Assembly (NCBI GenBank): GCA_034431765.1
Contig: DAOUDD010000108.1
Location: 1 to 35,397 of the forward strand
Source: DASYAN01 sp034431765
GTDB taxonomy: Bacteria; Chloroflexota; Ktedonobacteria; Ktedonobacterales; Ktedonobacteraceae
Reading direction: 5' to 3'
Length of the DNA: 35,397 nt
Below are positions 7,499 through 14,997 of this stretch, piece after piece. A program made the position numbers and the translations under genes. The stretch's first letter is position 1; each line of letters begins with the position of its first letter. The notes beneath the pieces are model-generated. The model searched no databases, was not told where the DNA came from, and worked only from the letters and a program-made list of their open reading frames with translations.

Positions 7499-10045
7499 TT
7501 ATGCAACACCAATCTCGCCATTCTCCATCTGTACCTTAATTAAACGAGCGTAAAAGCCACCGCGCTTGAGCAAATCAATATGTGTCCCCTGCTCTACGAT
7601 GCGTCCTTGATCTAACACGAGAATGAGATCTGCGTTACGAATAGTGCTCAACCGATGAGCAATCACGATCTGCGTACAGGAAAGGCTATTGAGATTCCGC
7701 TCAACTGCCTGTTCAGTTGTAACGTCCAGGGCGCTGGTAGCCTCGTCAAGTAAGATCATCGCAGGATTGTTCGCCAGAGCACGGGCCAATGCCAGACGTT
7801 GACGCTGTCCCCCAGAAAAGACGCTACCACCTTCTGAAAGCAGCGTTTCGTATTTCATGGGCATCTTTTCGATATCGTCATGGATAGCTGCTGCCCTGGC
7901 TGCACGGATAATCTGCTGCATATCCATGTTTGGATTATTAAAAGCGATATTTTCACGCACAGATCCGCTAAAAACAAAGGACTCCTGCAGAACAACCCCA
8001 AACTGCCTGCGCACCTCCTGATAATTGAGCCTCTGAAGAGGTATACCATCATACAGTATCTCTCCTTGTGTAGGCGTTATCAGCCCGATAAGCAATTTGC
8101 CCAGCGTGCTCTTACCGGAGCCTGTTTTGCCAACCAGGGCCACTTTTTGGCCAGGCCGAATGCGCACAAGAATATCGTTCAAAATAGGTGGCGTATTGGG
8201 GTCATACTGAAAACTTACATGCCGTAGTTCAATACTTCCCTTTAGTTGAGGAGGCAGCAGAACCTGCTGCATATCCTGCTCTGGCTCGCTCTTAAGCACA
8301 TCGGCTAGCCGATCGAAATGTGCATGTGCTATTTGCAGCTTTTGTCCACTAGAGGCCAGCGAACTAAGTGGCACGAGAAATGAGACAGCCAGAGTATTAA
8401 GAGCTAGCATTGAACCAATAGACATCGTGCCATTGATTACTTGCGTGGCACCAATCCAGAGAAGGAGCAGAGGCGACAAGAATTGTAGAATTTCAAAAGC
8501 AATACCTATGAGTGCTTGAAGATAGTTACGACGGTTAGAGATATTCATTTCGTCGAAAAAGAGATTTGTCCAATTGCCCAGTACGCGCTGTTCCGCACCC
8601 GCCGCCTTCACCGTAGCAATACCACTCAGGACCTCGTTCAGATAGCCTTGCGTTTTTCCCTGCGCGATCAGATCACGCGTCGTCAACTGACGAATTGGCG
8701 AGGCTGTCGTCAACAGCAATGTTACCTGAACAATACCTAGCAGCACCGTAACACCCGCAAAAAGCTTCGACTGTATGCTCAAGACAATAAGATACACAAT
8801 CACAGAAGAGCCATCCAGCAACGTAGAGATCATCTGACCCGTCAGCAGGTCACGGATAACCGTGTTACTTTGTGCGCGTGTTAGAAGATCACCATTCAAG
8901 CGCATCTGAAAAAAGCGATACGATAAATTGAGCAAATGTTCAAGAAAATGTAGCATCATTTGAGCATCAATGCGGGTTTGCAAGTAGAGAAGTAAGGAAA
9001 CACGCAGTAACTTCATGACCCCTTGCATCATAATGAGAAAGAGCATACTTATACCGAGCATAATTAAGAGATTAATAGCTCTTGTCGGAATGATGTAATC
9101 TATGATCGATTGTGTTAACAGCGGTCCTCCTAGCCCGATAATTTGTAGCAAAAGGGAGATAGCAATAATCTGGGTAAAGATACCCTGCATGCTTGGTAAA
9201 GATCGCAAATAGGTCCAGAGAGAAAGTTTATGTGTTGTGTTCTGGCGCTCGAAGCTTGCACCTGGTTCGAGCATCATCAAGATGCCGGTAAAGCCCTCTT
9301 CAAACTCAGCATAAGATAATCGTCTGCGCCCTGCTGCTGGATCTATGATATCTACATGGCTGCGCGAGTAGCGCTCAACAACGACAAAGTGATTAAACTC
9401 CCAATGGGCGATTGCTGGCAGTGTGACGAAACGAAAATCGTTCTTTTTCAATGAAACCGTGCGTACCCGTAGTCCATATTGGCGGGCCGCTTTCACAATG
9501 GTCAATGCAGAGAGTCCGTCGCGACCAACATGACAGCGTTCCTGAACATCAGAAACACCCACTGTACAACCATAATAATTCAAAATCATCGTGAGGCAAC
9601 ATGCACCGCATTCCACTGCGCTCATCTGCCTCAACTCGTGAATGTGACGCCAGCGTTTTTTGCGACGAGGAGGAGGGGGCGTAGCTACTGAGGATAGATC
9701 TTGGGCGGTCTGCGTTGCTGGCTGAACCAACTGTAGCGCTGGAGATATTTGAACAGGTATGGTTTCTCTTTCTGCCTGCCACTGAGAATCCTCTTGCCTT
9801 CTTCTATCTTGTGATTCTGTGGGAAATGAGTGATCTTTTACTGGTAGTGTTGCGTGAGTAGGCAACGAAAGAAGATAAGGGCCAGAGGGTAGGGCCGGGT
9901 CAGGGTCCAAAATGTGATCAGGCGTAGAAGAGATGGTGCTGAGTGGTGAGCTGTTCCCCCGCCGAGAGGAAGCAGGTAGCGAGAGTCGAGGAGGCACATG
10001 GAGTTTCTGCTGACCTTTTTGGTCTTTATACTGTTCACGTTCCAT
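7499..10045 (-). CDS. C39-peptidase bacteriocin-type ABC exporter
   Basis: The 848-residue protein fuses leader peptidase, membrane and ATPase domains, so it can cut a double-glycine leader and export the mature peptide. The peptidase domain (about 135-255) has Gln140, Cys146 in SAVECGACC, His219 in HWEFNHF and Asp235 in IIDPAAGRR. Membrane segments cover about 285-560. The ATPase domain has GKTGSGKST (Walker A), FSGGQRQR (signature), MILLDEATSALD (Walker B) and IAHRLSTI (switch His). The N-terminus carries an extra 130 residues rich in Pro, Ser and Gln before the peptidase, which typical relatives lack. It follows the adaptor gene by 18 bases and is the last gene of the cassette. The ribosome binding site is weak. 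Confidence 0.95.
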   Translation of the reverse strand: MEREQYKDQKGQQKLHVPPRLSLPASSRRGNSSPLSTISSTPDHILDPDPALPSGPYLLSLPTHATLPVKDHSFPTESQDRRRQEDSQWQAERETIPVQISPALQLVQPATQTAQDLSSVATPPPPRRKKRWRHIHELRQMSAVECGACCLTMILNYYGCTVGVSDVQERCHVGRDGLSALTIVKAARQYGLRVRTVSLKKNDFRFVTLPAIAHWEFNHFVVVERYSRSHVDIIDPAAGRRRLSYAEFEEGFTGILMMLEPGASFERQNTTHKLSLWTYLRSLPSMQGIFTQIIAISLLLQIIGLGGPLLTQSIIDYIIPTRAINLLIMLGISMLFLIMMQGVMKLLRVSLLLYLQTRIDAQMMLHFLEHLLNLSYRFFQMRLNGDLLTRAQSNTVIRDLLTGQMISTLLDGSSVIVYLIVLSIQSKLFAGVTVLLGIVQVTLLLTTASPIRQLTTRDLIAQGKTQGYLNEVLSGIATVKAAGAEQRVLGNWTNLFFDEMNISNRRNYLQALIGIAFEILQFLSPLLLLWIGATQVINGTMSIGSMLALNTLAVSFLVPLSSLASSGQKLQIAHAHFDRLADVLKSEPEQDMQQVLLPPQLKGSIELRHVSFQYDPNTPPILNDILVRIRPGQKVALVGKTGSGKSTLGKLLIGLITPTQGEILYDGIPLQRLNYQEVRRQFGVVLQESFVFSGSVRENIAFNNPNMDMQQIIRAARAAAIHDDIEKMPMKYETLLSEGGSVFSGGQRQRLALARALANNPAMILLDEATSALDVTTEQAVERNLNSLSCTQIVIAHRLSTIRNADLILVLDQGRIVEQGTHIDLLKRGGFYARLIKVQMENGEIGVA

Positions 10046-10063
10046 AGTTATATGCTCTACCTT

Positions 10064-10624
10064 TTATGTAGCGAGAAACTGCTTGATGCCAGGAAGCAGC
10101 GACAGCACGCTCCGAGATCCTGTACGAATCTGAGCTGTGCATAGGCTGCCAGCGTATATCTGTGTTGAAGCCATAGAAAGAGTGACGGTGATAGATGGCC
10201 CAATAATCACTTGCGCAAGTCCTCCTTGTAGATTGAAGCGGCTGCGTGCTTCGTTCGGGCTAATGAGGTGCGTGTCCACATGCTCGACAGTGCCAGACAC
10301 AGTGATTAGCGCAGAGCCTATACTTATCGTAGCCACCTGCCCCCTGTGCAAGTGTGTCAGCTGATCCGGAGAGAAAAAAAGTTTTGCGACCACAGCCGTC
10401 TCAGCTTGCCCTGCTGCCTTCTGCTCAATAATTACCCCTTGCCCCTGGATGGTAACTGGTACCTGGATAGAGAAGGCAAAGCCTCCAATGCAAAAAAGGA
10501 TCAGCAGAAAAACCCAGAAGAAGATCACGACTGGCGGATAAGACACTCGCAGTAATACGCCCTGCTCATTCCTCTGCTGATAGCGCTCTACCGCACTCTC
10601 ACGAAAAATAGGTCGTTTTGACAT
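10064..10624 (-). CDS. Short HlyD-like adaptor of the exporter
   Basis: The 186-residue product has a short basic N-terminus, one membrane helix (about 32-52), then GQGVIIEQ and a beta-rich segment with FFSPDQLTHLHRGQ, ending in GSRSVLSLLPGIKQFL. These resemble the N- and C-terminal parts of HlyD/bacteriocin secretion accessory proteins. The long coiled-coil hairpin and lipoyl halves that bring relatives to 400 or more residues are missing, a reduced form that would fit a cell with one membrane. The ATG at 10624 (MSKRPIFRE) is preferred; an in-frame ATG at 10657 lies inside a long hairpin. The exporter gene follows after 18 bases. Confidence 0.75.
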   Translation of the reverse strand: MSKRPIFRESAVERYQQRNEQGVLLRVSYPPVVIFFWVFLLILFCIGGFAFSIQVPVTIQGQGVIIEQKAAGQAETAVVAKLFFSPDQLTHLHRGQVATISIGSALITVSGTVEHVDTHLISPNEARSRFNLQGGLAQVIIGPSITVTLSMASTQIYAGSLCTAQIRTGSRSVLSLLPGIKQFLAT

Positions 10625-10650
10625 CAGCAATATAGTCCTCATACCCGGAC

Positions 10651-10698
10651 AAGGCAAAGCCTAACATAGAGAACAGCCATATGTTACATCTTTGCCTT
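10651..10698 (-). promoter_or_regulatory. Long hairpin between precursor and export genes
   Basis: AAGGCAAAG (10651-10659) pairs with CTTTGCCTT (10690-10698), and inside it TAACATA pairs with TATGTTA, giving 16 base pairs with a small internal loop. No T-tract follows, so it should be a partial terminator, an RNase barrier or an mRNA 3'-end stabiliser. Such a structure would let the precursor be made in excess over the exporter. Confidence 0.65.
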
Positions 10699-10740
10699 GC
10701 TGAGGTGCTTTTTTGCCTCGAATAGATAACCTGTCAGGAA

Positions 10741-10995
10741 TTACGGAAGCAGGGTCTTAGGAGAAATCCAGGGAGTGCAAGCTTTAACACCGACGGCCTC
10801 GACCCCTATGTTGCTCACATTAATATCCAATTGTTTTACCAGGCAGACAGTGCCATCAACAGTATCTGTCAAGCCACCCACAATGGGGGTATTGAGCAAG
10901 CCACCAATAACACCACCTGTGACCTGGCTCAACTGCTCGTCTGTGACTTCTTCCATAACCTGCTCTGTAACGACAACTTTTTTCTTACCAAACAT
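10741..10995 (-). CDS. Secreted peptide precursor with double-glycine leader
   Basis: The 84-residue product starts with a charged leader ending VTDEQLSQVTGG. Hydrophobic residues at -4 (Val), -7 (Leu) and -12 (Val) and Gly-Gly at -2/-1 match the recognition pattern of C39 peptidases. Cleavage after Gly28 would release a 56-residue core rich in Gly, Val, Leu and Ile with two cysteines (Cys51 and Cys73) about 22 apart, able to form one disulfide. No modification enzyme is nearby, so an unmodified class II-type bacteriocin or signal peptide is the best guess. AAGGAG lies 8 bases before the ATG. It is the first gene of the cassette. Confidence 0.85.
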   Translation of the reverse strand: MFGKKKVVVTEQVMEEVTDEQLSQVTGGVIGGLLNTPIVGGLTDTVDGTVCLVKQLDINVSNIGVEAVGVKACTPWISPKTLLP

Positions 10996-11244
10996 GATAG
11001 ACTCCTTTTTTTACATCTACTTGATAGTCTTTTACTTTTTCGAGAGCATTTTCTGTATGCTCTGTCAGTATATCGGGAAAAAGAAAAAAATGTTGCGCCA
11101 TTCTCACGATCTTATAAAAATTCATAGGACTACCAGGTTTTTATAGGATCATGCGAGGGTCGAATTGGCCCGAAATTAGGATCTCAACGCCACAGGATAT
11201 TAGGGATAGCCTTTTTAGGTACTATCTGGCTGAGTGACGCAACA
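10996..11244. other. 5' region of the peptide cassette
   Basis: No gene is supported. The minus-strand sequence leading to the precursor is A/T-rich. AGAGCAT (11043-11049) and ATGCTCT (11057-11063) form a small hairpin about 50 bases before the precursor ATG, and TATACT just upstream of it on the minus strand is a possible -10 box without a convincing -35. Confidence 0.35.
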
Positions 11245-11274
11245 TTAACTGGAATGTTCCGATAACCATATGAT
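11245..11274 (+). promoter_or_regulatory. Candidate promoter cut off from its operon by an IS element
   Basis: TTAACT (11245-11250) and TATGAT (11269-11274) are separated by 18 bases. The -10 box overlaps the left copy of the 8-bp target duplication. Before the insertion, this promoter would have stood directly upstream of the sigma factor operon. Confidence 0.45.
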
Positions 11275-11278
11275 ATTT

Positions 11279-11804
11279 GTAACTATTCAGGTGCGCTCAG
11301 AAGTCTCACAGACTTGTTAGAGACTCTGCGAGAGGGTACAGTTGAGACATGAGTCCAGAAGAAAAACTGCAGGCGCTCAAACAGGAGAATCAAGAACTGC
11401 GAGCCAGGCAGACAGAAGTCAGCGAAGCGCTGCTGCAGATGAGCCAGTGTGTGGCCGAGCTGGAGGCGCGTCAGAGCAAAGGCGGCCTCAATAGTCACTG
11501 GCTCCCCTCCTCGGACCGTTTTGTGCGTCAAAAGAAGACCCGAAGCCGGCACACCAGCAGTGGAAAAAAGCCTGGAGGACAAGCAGGACAGGACATGATG
11601 GAACGCATTTGGCGTCACGGGCATCGTCTGACGAGATCATCGTGCACCCGGTGTCGATGTGTGTGTTCTGCATGGACTTTTGTCGCATTCGTGGCTATCT
11701 CTCCACCCTTTGTAAGCAACGACTTCCTCTGCTTTCGGCTTTGTAGCACGCTCTGGCTGGCCATCCACTCCTCCCCGCTCTTTCAAGTGGACCTGAATAG
11801 TTAC
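11279..11804 (+). mobile_element. Internally deleted IS66-family element
   Basis: The 526-bp element is bounded by GTAACTATTCAGGT (11279-11292) and its exact inverted copy (11791-11804); similarity extends imperfectly to about 25 bp. The ends begin with GTAA, as in the IS66 family. Outside them lies an exact 8-bp direct repeat, TGATATTT (11271-11278 and 11805-11812), the duplication length of IS66. Inside is only the start of a TnpC-type transposase. A full element is about 2.5 kb, so this one has lost most of its interior and would need transposase supplied elsewhere. Confidence 0.88.
11349..11720 (+). pseudogene. IS66 TnpC transposase, N-terminal fragment with frameshift
   Basis: The fragment starts with a coiled-coil (LQALKQENQELRAR) and continues through the SNSHWLPSSD-like segment and SGKKPGGQAGQ, typical of the IS66 transposase N-terminus. 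The next conserved block, SDEIIVHP followed by a CxxC pair, is found in another frame from about 11627, so a frameshift lies near 11610-11630. The catalytic DDE domain is missing. Confidence 0.8.
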
Positions 11805-11836
11805 TGATATTTTCAAATTACTATATGGGGAGCGCC

Positions 11837-12388
11837 ATGAAACAAAGACACCCACAAGCTTGTGACGGCTCATTAGTCGAAAAGCTTTACGATAAACATG
11901 CGCGTGATATTTTAAGATATATTCACAGATACATATTTTCAGTTGAAGAGGCCGATGATATATTGGTCGAGGTTTTTCTTGCTGCTATGCAGAGTTCAAC
12001 GTTGAATACCTTGTCTATGGGAGAACAATTTGCCTGGTTACAGCGGGTAGCACGCAATAAAGTGGTGGATTACCAACGGAGAGTTACCAGGTATCAAGAG
12101 GTAGCCTTGGATGAGATGCTTGATAGTCCATTTGACGCTGATCTGGTTACTCCAGAGAAAGCGGTAGTGGAGAGAGAAGAAACGGAGTTGTTGCATACCC
12201 ATCTGTCAGGTCTTCCAGAGCTACAACAGCAAGTATTGAAACTTCGCTTCGGGGACGGCTTACGTACCAAAGAGATTGCATTAAAACTGCATAAAAGCGA
12301 TGGTGCCATCCGCTCCTTACTTTTACGTTCGCTCAATCTTTTGCGGGATCTCTATAGCACAAATGAGAAGGAGTGGATTAATGGATAG
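11837..12388 (+). CDS. ECF-type RNA polymerase sigma factor
   Basis: The 183-residue protein has region 2 (about 10-75: YDKHARDILRYIHRY, EEADDILVEVFLAAM, AWLQRVARNKVVDYQRR) and region 4 (about 115-175: LPELQQQVLKLRFGDGLRTKEIALKLHKSDGAIRSLLLRSL). It directs RNA polymerase to a small regulon. GGGGAG lies 4 bases before the ATG at 11837; an ATG 12 bases earlier has no ribosome binding site. The stop overlaps the start of the next gene by 8 bases, so the two are probably translationally coupled, a sign of a sigma/anti-sigma pair. The IS66 remnant ends 33 bases upstream, between the gene and its apparent promoter. Confidence 0.92.
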   Translation: MKQRHPQACDGSLVEKLYDKHARDILRYIHRYIFSVEEADDILVEVFLAAMQSSTLNTLSMGEQFAWLQRVARNKVVDYQRRVTRYQEVALDEMLDSPFDADLVTPEKAVVEREETELLHTHLSGLPELQQQVLKLRFGDGLRTKEIALKLHKSDGAIRSLLLRSLNLLRDLYSTNEKEWING

Positions 12389-13856
12389 TGATGCCGAAAA
12401 ACTCACTGTAGAGAATGTAGATGAGCAGGTAGAGCAGTATCTTTCGCAGTCAGGCATCTCTACACACACACCAACATTTCATGTTTTCCGCGATCTGCAA
12501 CGTATCTATACAGAGAATCGTAGATTGGAACAAGCCTGGGCTCGCATCAACAAGCGGGCAGCAGCGCTCAATGTTGACAATAGTTTCTCCAATGCAGAGA
12601 CTGCTACTATCCCATTGGTGCATGAAGAAAAGAGGGCTGCTAAAGCGTTTTCTCCTCTGGCTCTGCGCAGAACAGGCAAACGGTCACGACAGCCATTTTA
12701 TCAGAACTGGCATAAGCTAGGAATGAGTATTGCTGCAGCCATTTTACTGCTTGTTATCTCCTGGCCAGTTGTAGCTTATGCTCTTCACACTACACCAATT
12801 GGTATCCTTCAAGCTCTCACTCAGAAGAGTACACCTCAAAGCCAATCCACGGTGAATACAGTAAGCATGAAGGAATACAGCGGCCAGTACTTCGCTGTTC
12901 ACTATCCAGCTACCTGGATTATCACACAGATGCCTGCCGATGATATCTACCAACAAACGGTACAGTTTCGCCCCTCAGCCAACAGTACTGTTGTGCTTGG
13001 AATCAATGTGCTGGCTAATAGTAGCCTTTCTACCGATCATCTGCTGCAGATAGACCCTGATGTGAAACGCGGAACTCAGGTTGGTACACGATCAGTTACT
13101 TATGGTAACATCCTCTGGTCGATCAGGACCGTCGAGATCGCAGCTTCTTCTGTACTTGCTAAGCCAATTAAATGTGAGGTTGCATACTCTCATCAGGGAA
13201 GCCCTTACAAAATTGAATTAGCTGCAACGGTAGACAAATTTAATGACTATCTGCCAATTTTCAATACAATGCTGGCATCATTCCATCCACAGACTACGCA
13301 GGTAGTCACGCCAGTAGCCACATCGACCAGTGTGCCAACAGTAGTACCATCGCCTACGGTAGTACCGTCACCTACCGTCGTGCCATCGCCCACCGTTATG
13401 CCATCACCTACGACAAGTATAGTTGATATAAAAGTGTATACTGGTCAGTACTTTACCATCCACTATCCATCTAATTGGATCATCCAGCAGGTAACGGCAA
13501 GTGGCATCAACAAGCAAACAGTGCGATTTCGCCCATCGGCAACCAGTCCTGTTTTTATCGATGTCAATGTGTTGTCCTCCAGCGATCTTTCCAGCGACCA
13601 GTTACTGTTGGCAGACCCTGATCTCAAACTAGGAACCCAGCTTACCACAAGCTCAAATACCTATAATGGCATCCGCTGGAACATAGGCATGGCAAATCTT
13701 TTGAATATTGTGCAGAGCCAATCGAGAAAGGTTGAGGTTGCATACTCCAATCAGAAGCTTCCCTACAAAATCGAGTTGAGCGCACCTCCAGATACGTTTG
13801 ATGCTTATACGCAAAATTTTAACGATATGCTTGCTTCATTCAATCCAGCAAGCTAG
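12381..13856 (+). CDS. Membrane anti-sigma-like protein with duplicated extracellular domain
   Basis: The 491-residue product has a cytoplasmic N-terminus (about 1-110), one membrane helix (about 112-134) and two external copies of a PsbP-like domain (about 165-310 and 350-490). Both copies share YSGQYF or YTGQYF, HYP-x-x-WII, QTV-RFRPSA and PYKIEL near the end. Between them is a linker of four six-residue VVPSPT units. The position after an ECF sigma gene, with an 8-base overlap, and the topology suggest a sensor that holds the sigma factor at the membrane, although no zinc anti-sigma motif is visible. GAAGGAG lies 8 bases before the ATG. The two domains differ enough to indicate an old duplication. 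Confidence 0.75.
   Translation: MDSDAEKLTVENVDEQVEQYLSQSGISTHTPTFHVFRDLQRIYTENRRLEQAWARINKRAAALNVDNSFSNAETATIPLVHEEKRAAKAFSPLALRRTGKRSRQPFYQNWHKLGMSIAAAILLLVISWPVVAYALHTTPIGILQALTQKSTPQSQSTVNTVSMKEYSGQYFAVHYPATWIITQMPADDIYQQTVQFRPSANSTVVLGINVLANSSLSTDHLLQIDPDVKRGTQVGTRSVTYGNILWSIRTVEIAASSVLAKPIKCEVAYSHQGSPYKIELAATVDKFNDYLPIFNTMLASFHPQTTQVVTPVATSTSVPTVVPSPTVVPSPTVVPSPTVMPSPTTSIVDIKVYTGQYFTIHYPSNWIIQQVTASGINKQTVRFRPSATSPVFIDVNVLSSSDLSSDQLLLADPDLKLGTQLTTSSNTYNGIRWNIGMANLLNIVQSQSRKVEVAYSNQKLPYKIELSAPPDTFDAYTQNFNDMLASFNPAS
13341..13412 (+). repeat. Four 18-bp coding repeats (VVPSPT linker)
   Basis: Four tandem 18-base units encode the hexapeptide VVPSPT, with Met in place of the second Val in the last. 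They differ mostly at third codon positions. The number of units may vary between strains, changing the distance between the two extracellular domains. Confidence 0.85.
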
Positions 13857-13979
13857 AGAGGTTCGCGAATAGTAAATCTTTCCGGTCGCACTATCGAGGA
13901 AGGTATCTTGTAGAGTTGTTGTTCTATACACTATCTCTGCATAGATGCAATAGCTTAGAAAGAAAGGGGCGGTTCAGAG

Positions 13980-14705
13980 ATGAGAAATATTACACAGGTC
14001 AAGAATCAACTGAGCAAAGCAGAGAAAATACAAGTTAAACATAGCAAGAGATTACTTCAATTGATTGCTTCACGTATTATAGTAGCTGTACTCTTGCTGG
14101 CGCTTATCGTTGGTTTAGACGCTACACTCCTGGTGGAGCCATCCTCTGCCAGGAGTGCATGTGGTGTACTTTTCGTGTGTCCAACGCCAACGCCCACAAC
14201 AATTTCCACACCTATTTCGACTGCAAACCCGACTCCCGTTCCGACGACAAAACCTGCTCCTGCTAATCCTACATCAAAACCTACTTCCAGTCCTACGCAG
14301 AGCTCGCAGCCATCTCCAACTGCTACAGCCAATCCAGATACAGCGCCGACTGAGGCAGCCGATGCTACACCGACAGCAGTTCCAACCGATGCCGCTGCAG
14401 TGCAAGCGATGCAGACGCCGTTTCCCAGTCCGACAAATACACCGATTGTGCCTAATAAATATGTCACAAGTCAGACAACAAGCCAGTCAGCAGACAACGG
14501 ATTTTCAAGGATACTCGTGATTATTACCATTGTTTTTATATGCCTGCTCTTTGCTCTCATCATTGGTCTGCTGCTGCTCCGTCGTATGCTTTTGCCACCA
14601 ATCAAGTTCAAGGCACCAGCAAGTGGAATTTCTTCCTGGACACGTACCTTTGTACCCGGTTCTGGCAATAGCTCAAAGAGGCCTAACGTGCACAAGGCGC
14701 AATAA
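13980..14705 (+). CDS. Pro/Thr-rich membrane protein, unknown function
   Basis: The 241-residue product has a basic N-terminus, a membrane helix (about 30-50), an external stretch of about 110 residues made mostly of Pro, Thr, Ser and Ala, and a second helix (about 175-200) followed by a basic C-terminus. Both ends should face the cytoplasm. The spacer resembles glycosylated or wall-spanning linkers. A GGGG stretch lies about 12 bases before the ATG. It follows the anti-sigma-like gene by 123 bases with the same orientation, so it may be part of the unit or a regulon member. No family recognised. Confidence 0.7.
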   Translation: MRNITQVKNQLSKAEKIQVKHSKRLLQLIASRIIVAVLLLALIVGLDATLLVEPSSARSACGVLFVCPTPTPTTISTPISTANPTPVPTTKPAPANPTSKPTSSPTQSSQPSPTATANPDTAPTEAADATPTAVPTDAAAVQAMQTPFPSPTNTPIVPNKYVTSQTTSQSADNGFSRILVIITIVFICLLFALIIGLLLLRRMLLPPIKFKAPASGISSWTRTFVPGSGNSSKRPNVHKAQ

Positions 14706-14883
14706 ATGGTCTGATCTTCTCAACATCGAGTACTATTCTGACCATGTGATAATAATAGAGAGGGTAAAACGCGTTTAAGCGTTATGATATTTCACAATCA
14801 ATCTAGAACAGGTAAGAATGCGGAAAAGGATCATAATCCTTTCCATCAAACGCATCCCAGGATCTTTCCCATTCTCACTCTCT
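14706..14883. other. Convergent intergenic region
   Basis: No gene. GGAAAAGGAT (14822-14831) and ATCCTTTCC (14836-14844) form a near-perfect short palindrome. The rest is A/T-rich and without recognisable signals. Confidence 0.4.
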
Positions 14884-14936
14884 TGTTTATTGATGAGATT
14901 TTCAAGCCTCACGCTTGAAAATCTCATCAATAAACA
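14884..14936. repeat. Perfect 24-bp inverted repeat hairpin
   Basis: Two 24-base arms (14884-14907 and 14913-14936) are perfectly complementary around the 5-base loop CTCAC. No T-tract follows on either strand. It lies 62 bases after the DAHP synthase stop and 179 bases after the convergent gene, so a barrier between convergent transcripts is plausible. The perfect arms also suit the end of a mobile element. Confidence 0.85.
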
Positions 14937-14997
14937 TATCGCGAGCTGCAGGTGAGAGAATACAGGAGAGAATGCAGTGCCTTGCTGGTAGCTGCGG

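Noticed and set aside
7499..10995. Lanthipeptide, sactipeptide or other modified-peptide cluster
   Set aside because: No LanM, LanB/C, radical SAM or YcaO gene accompanies the precursor, and the core has only two cysteines.
10775..11146. Plus-strand open frames opposite the peptide precursor
   Set aside because: They are antisense to a precursor with a strong ribosome binding site and show no family features.
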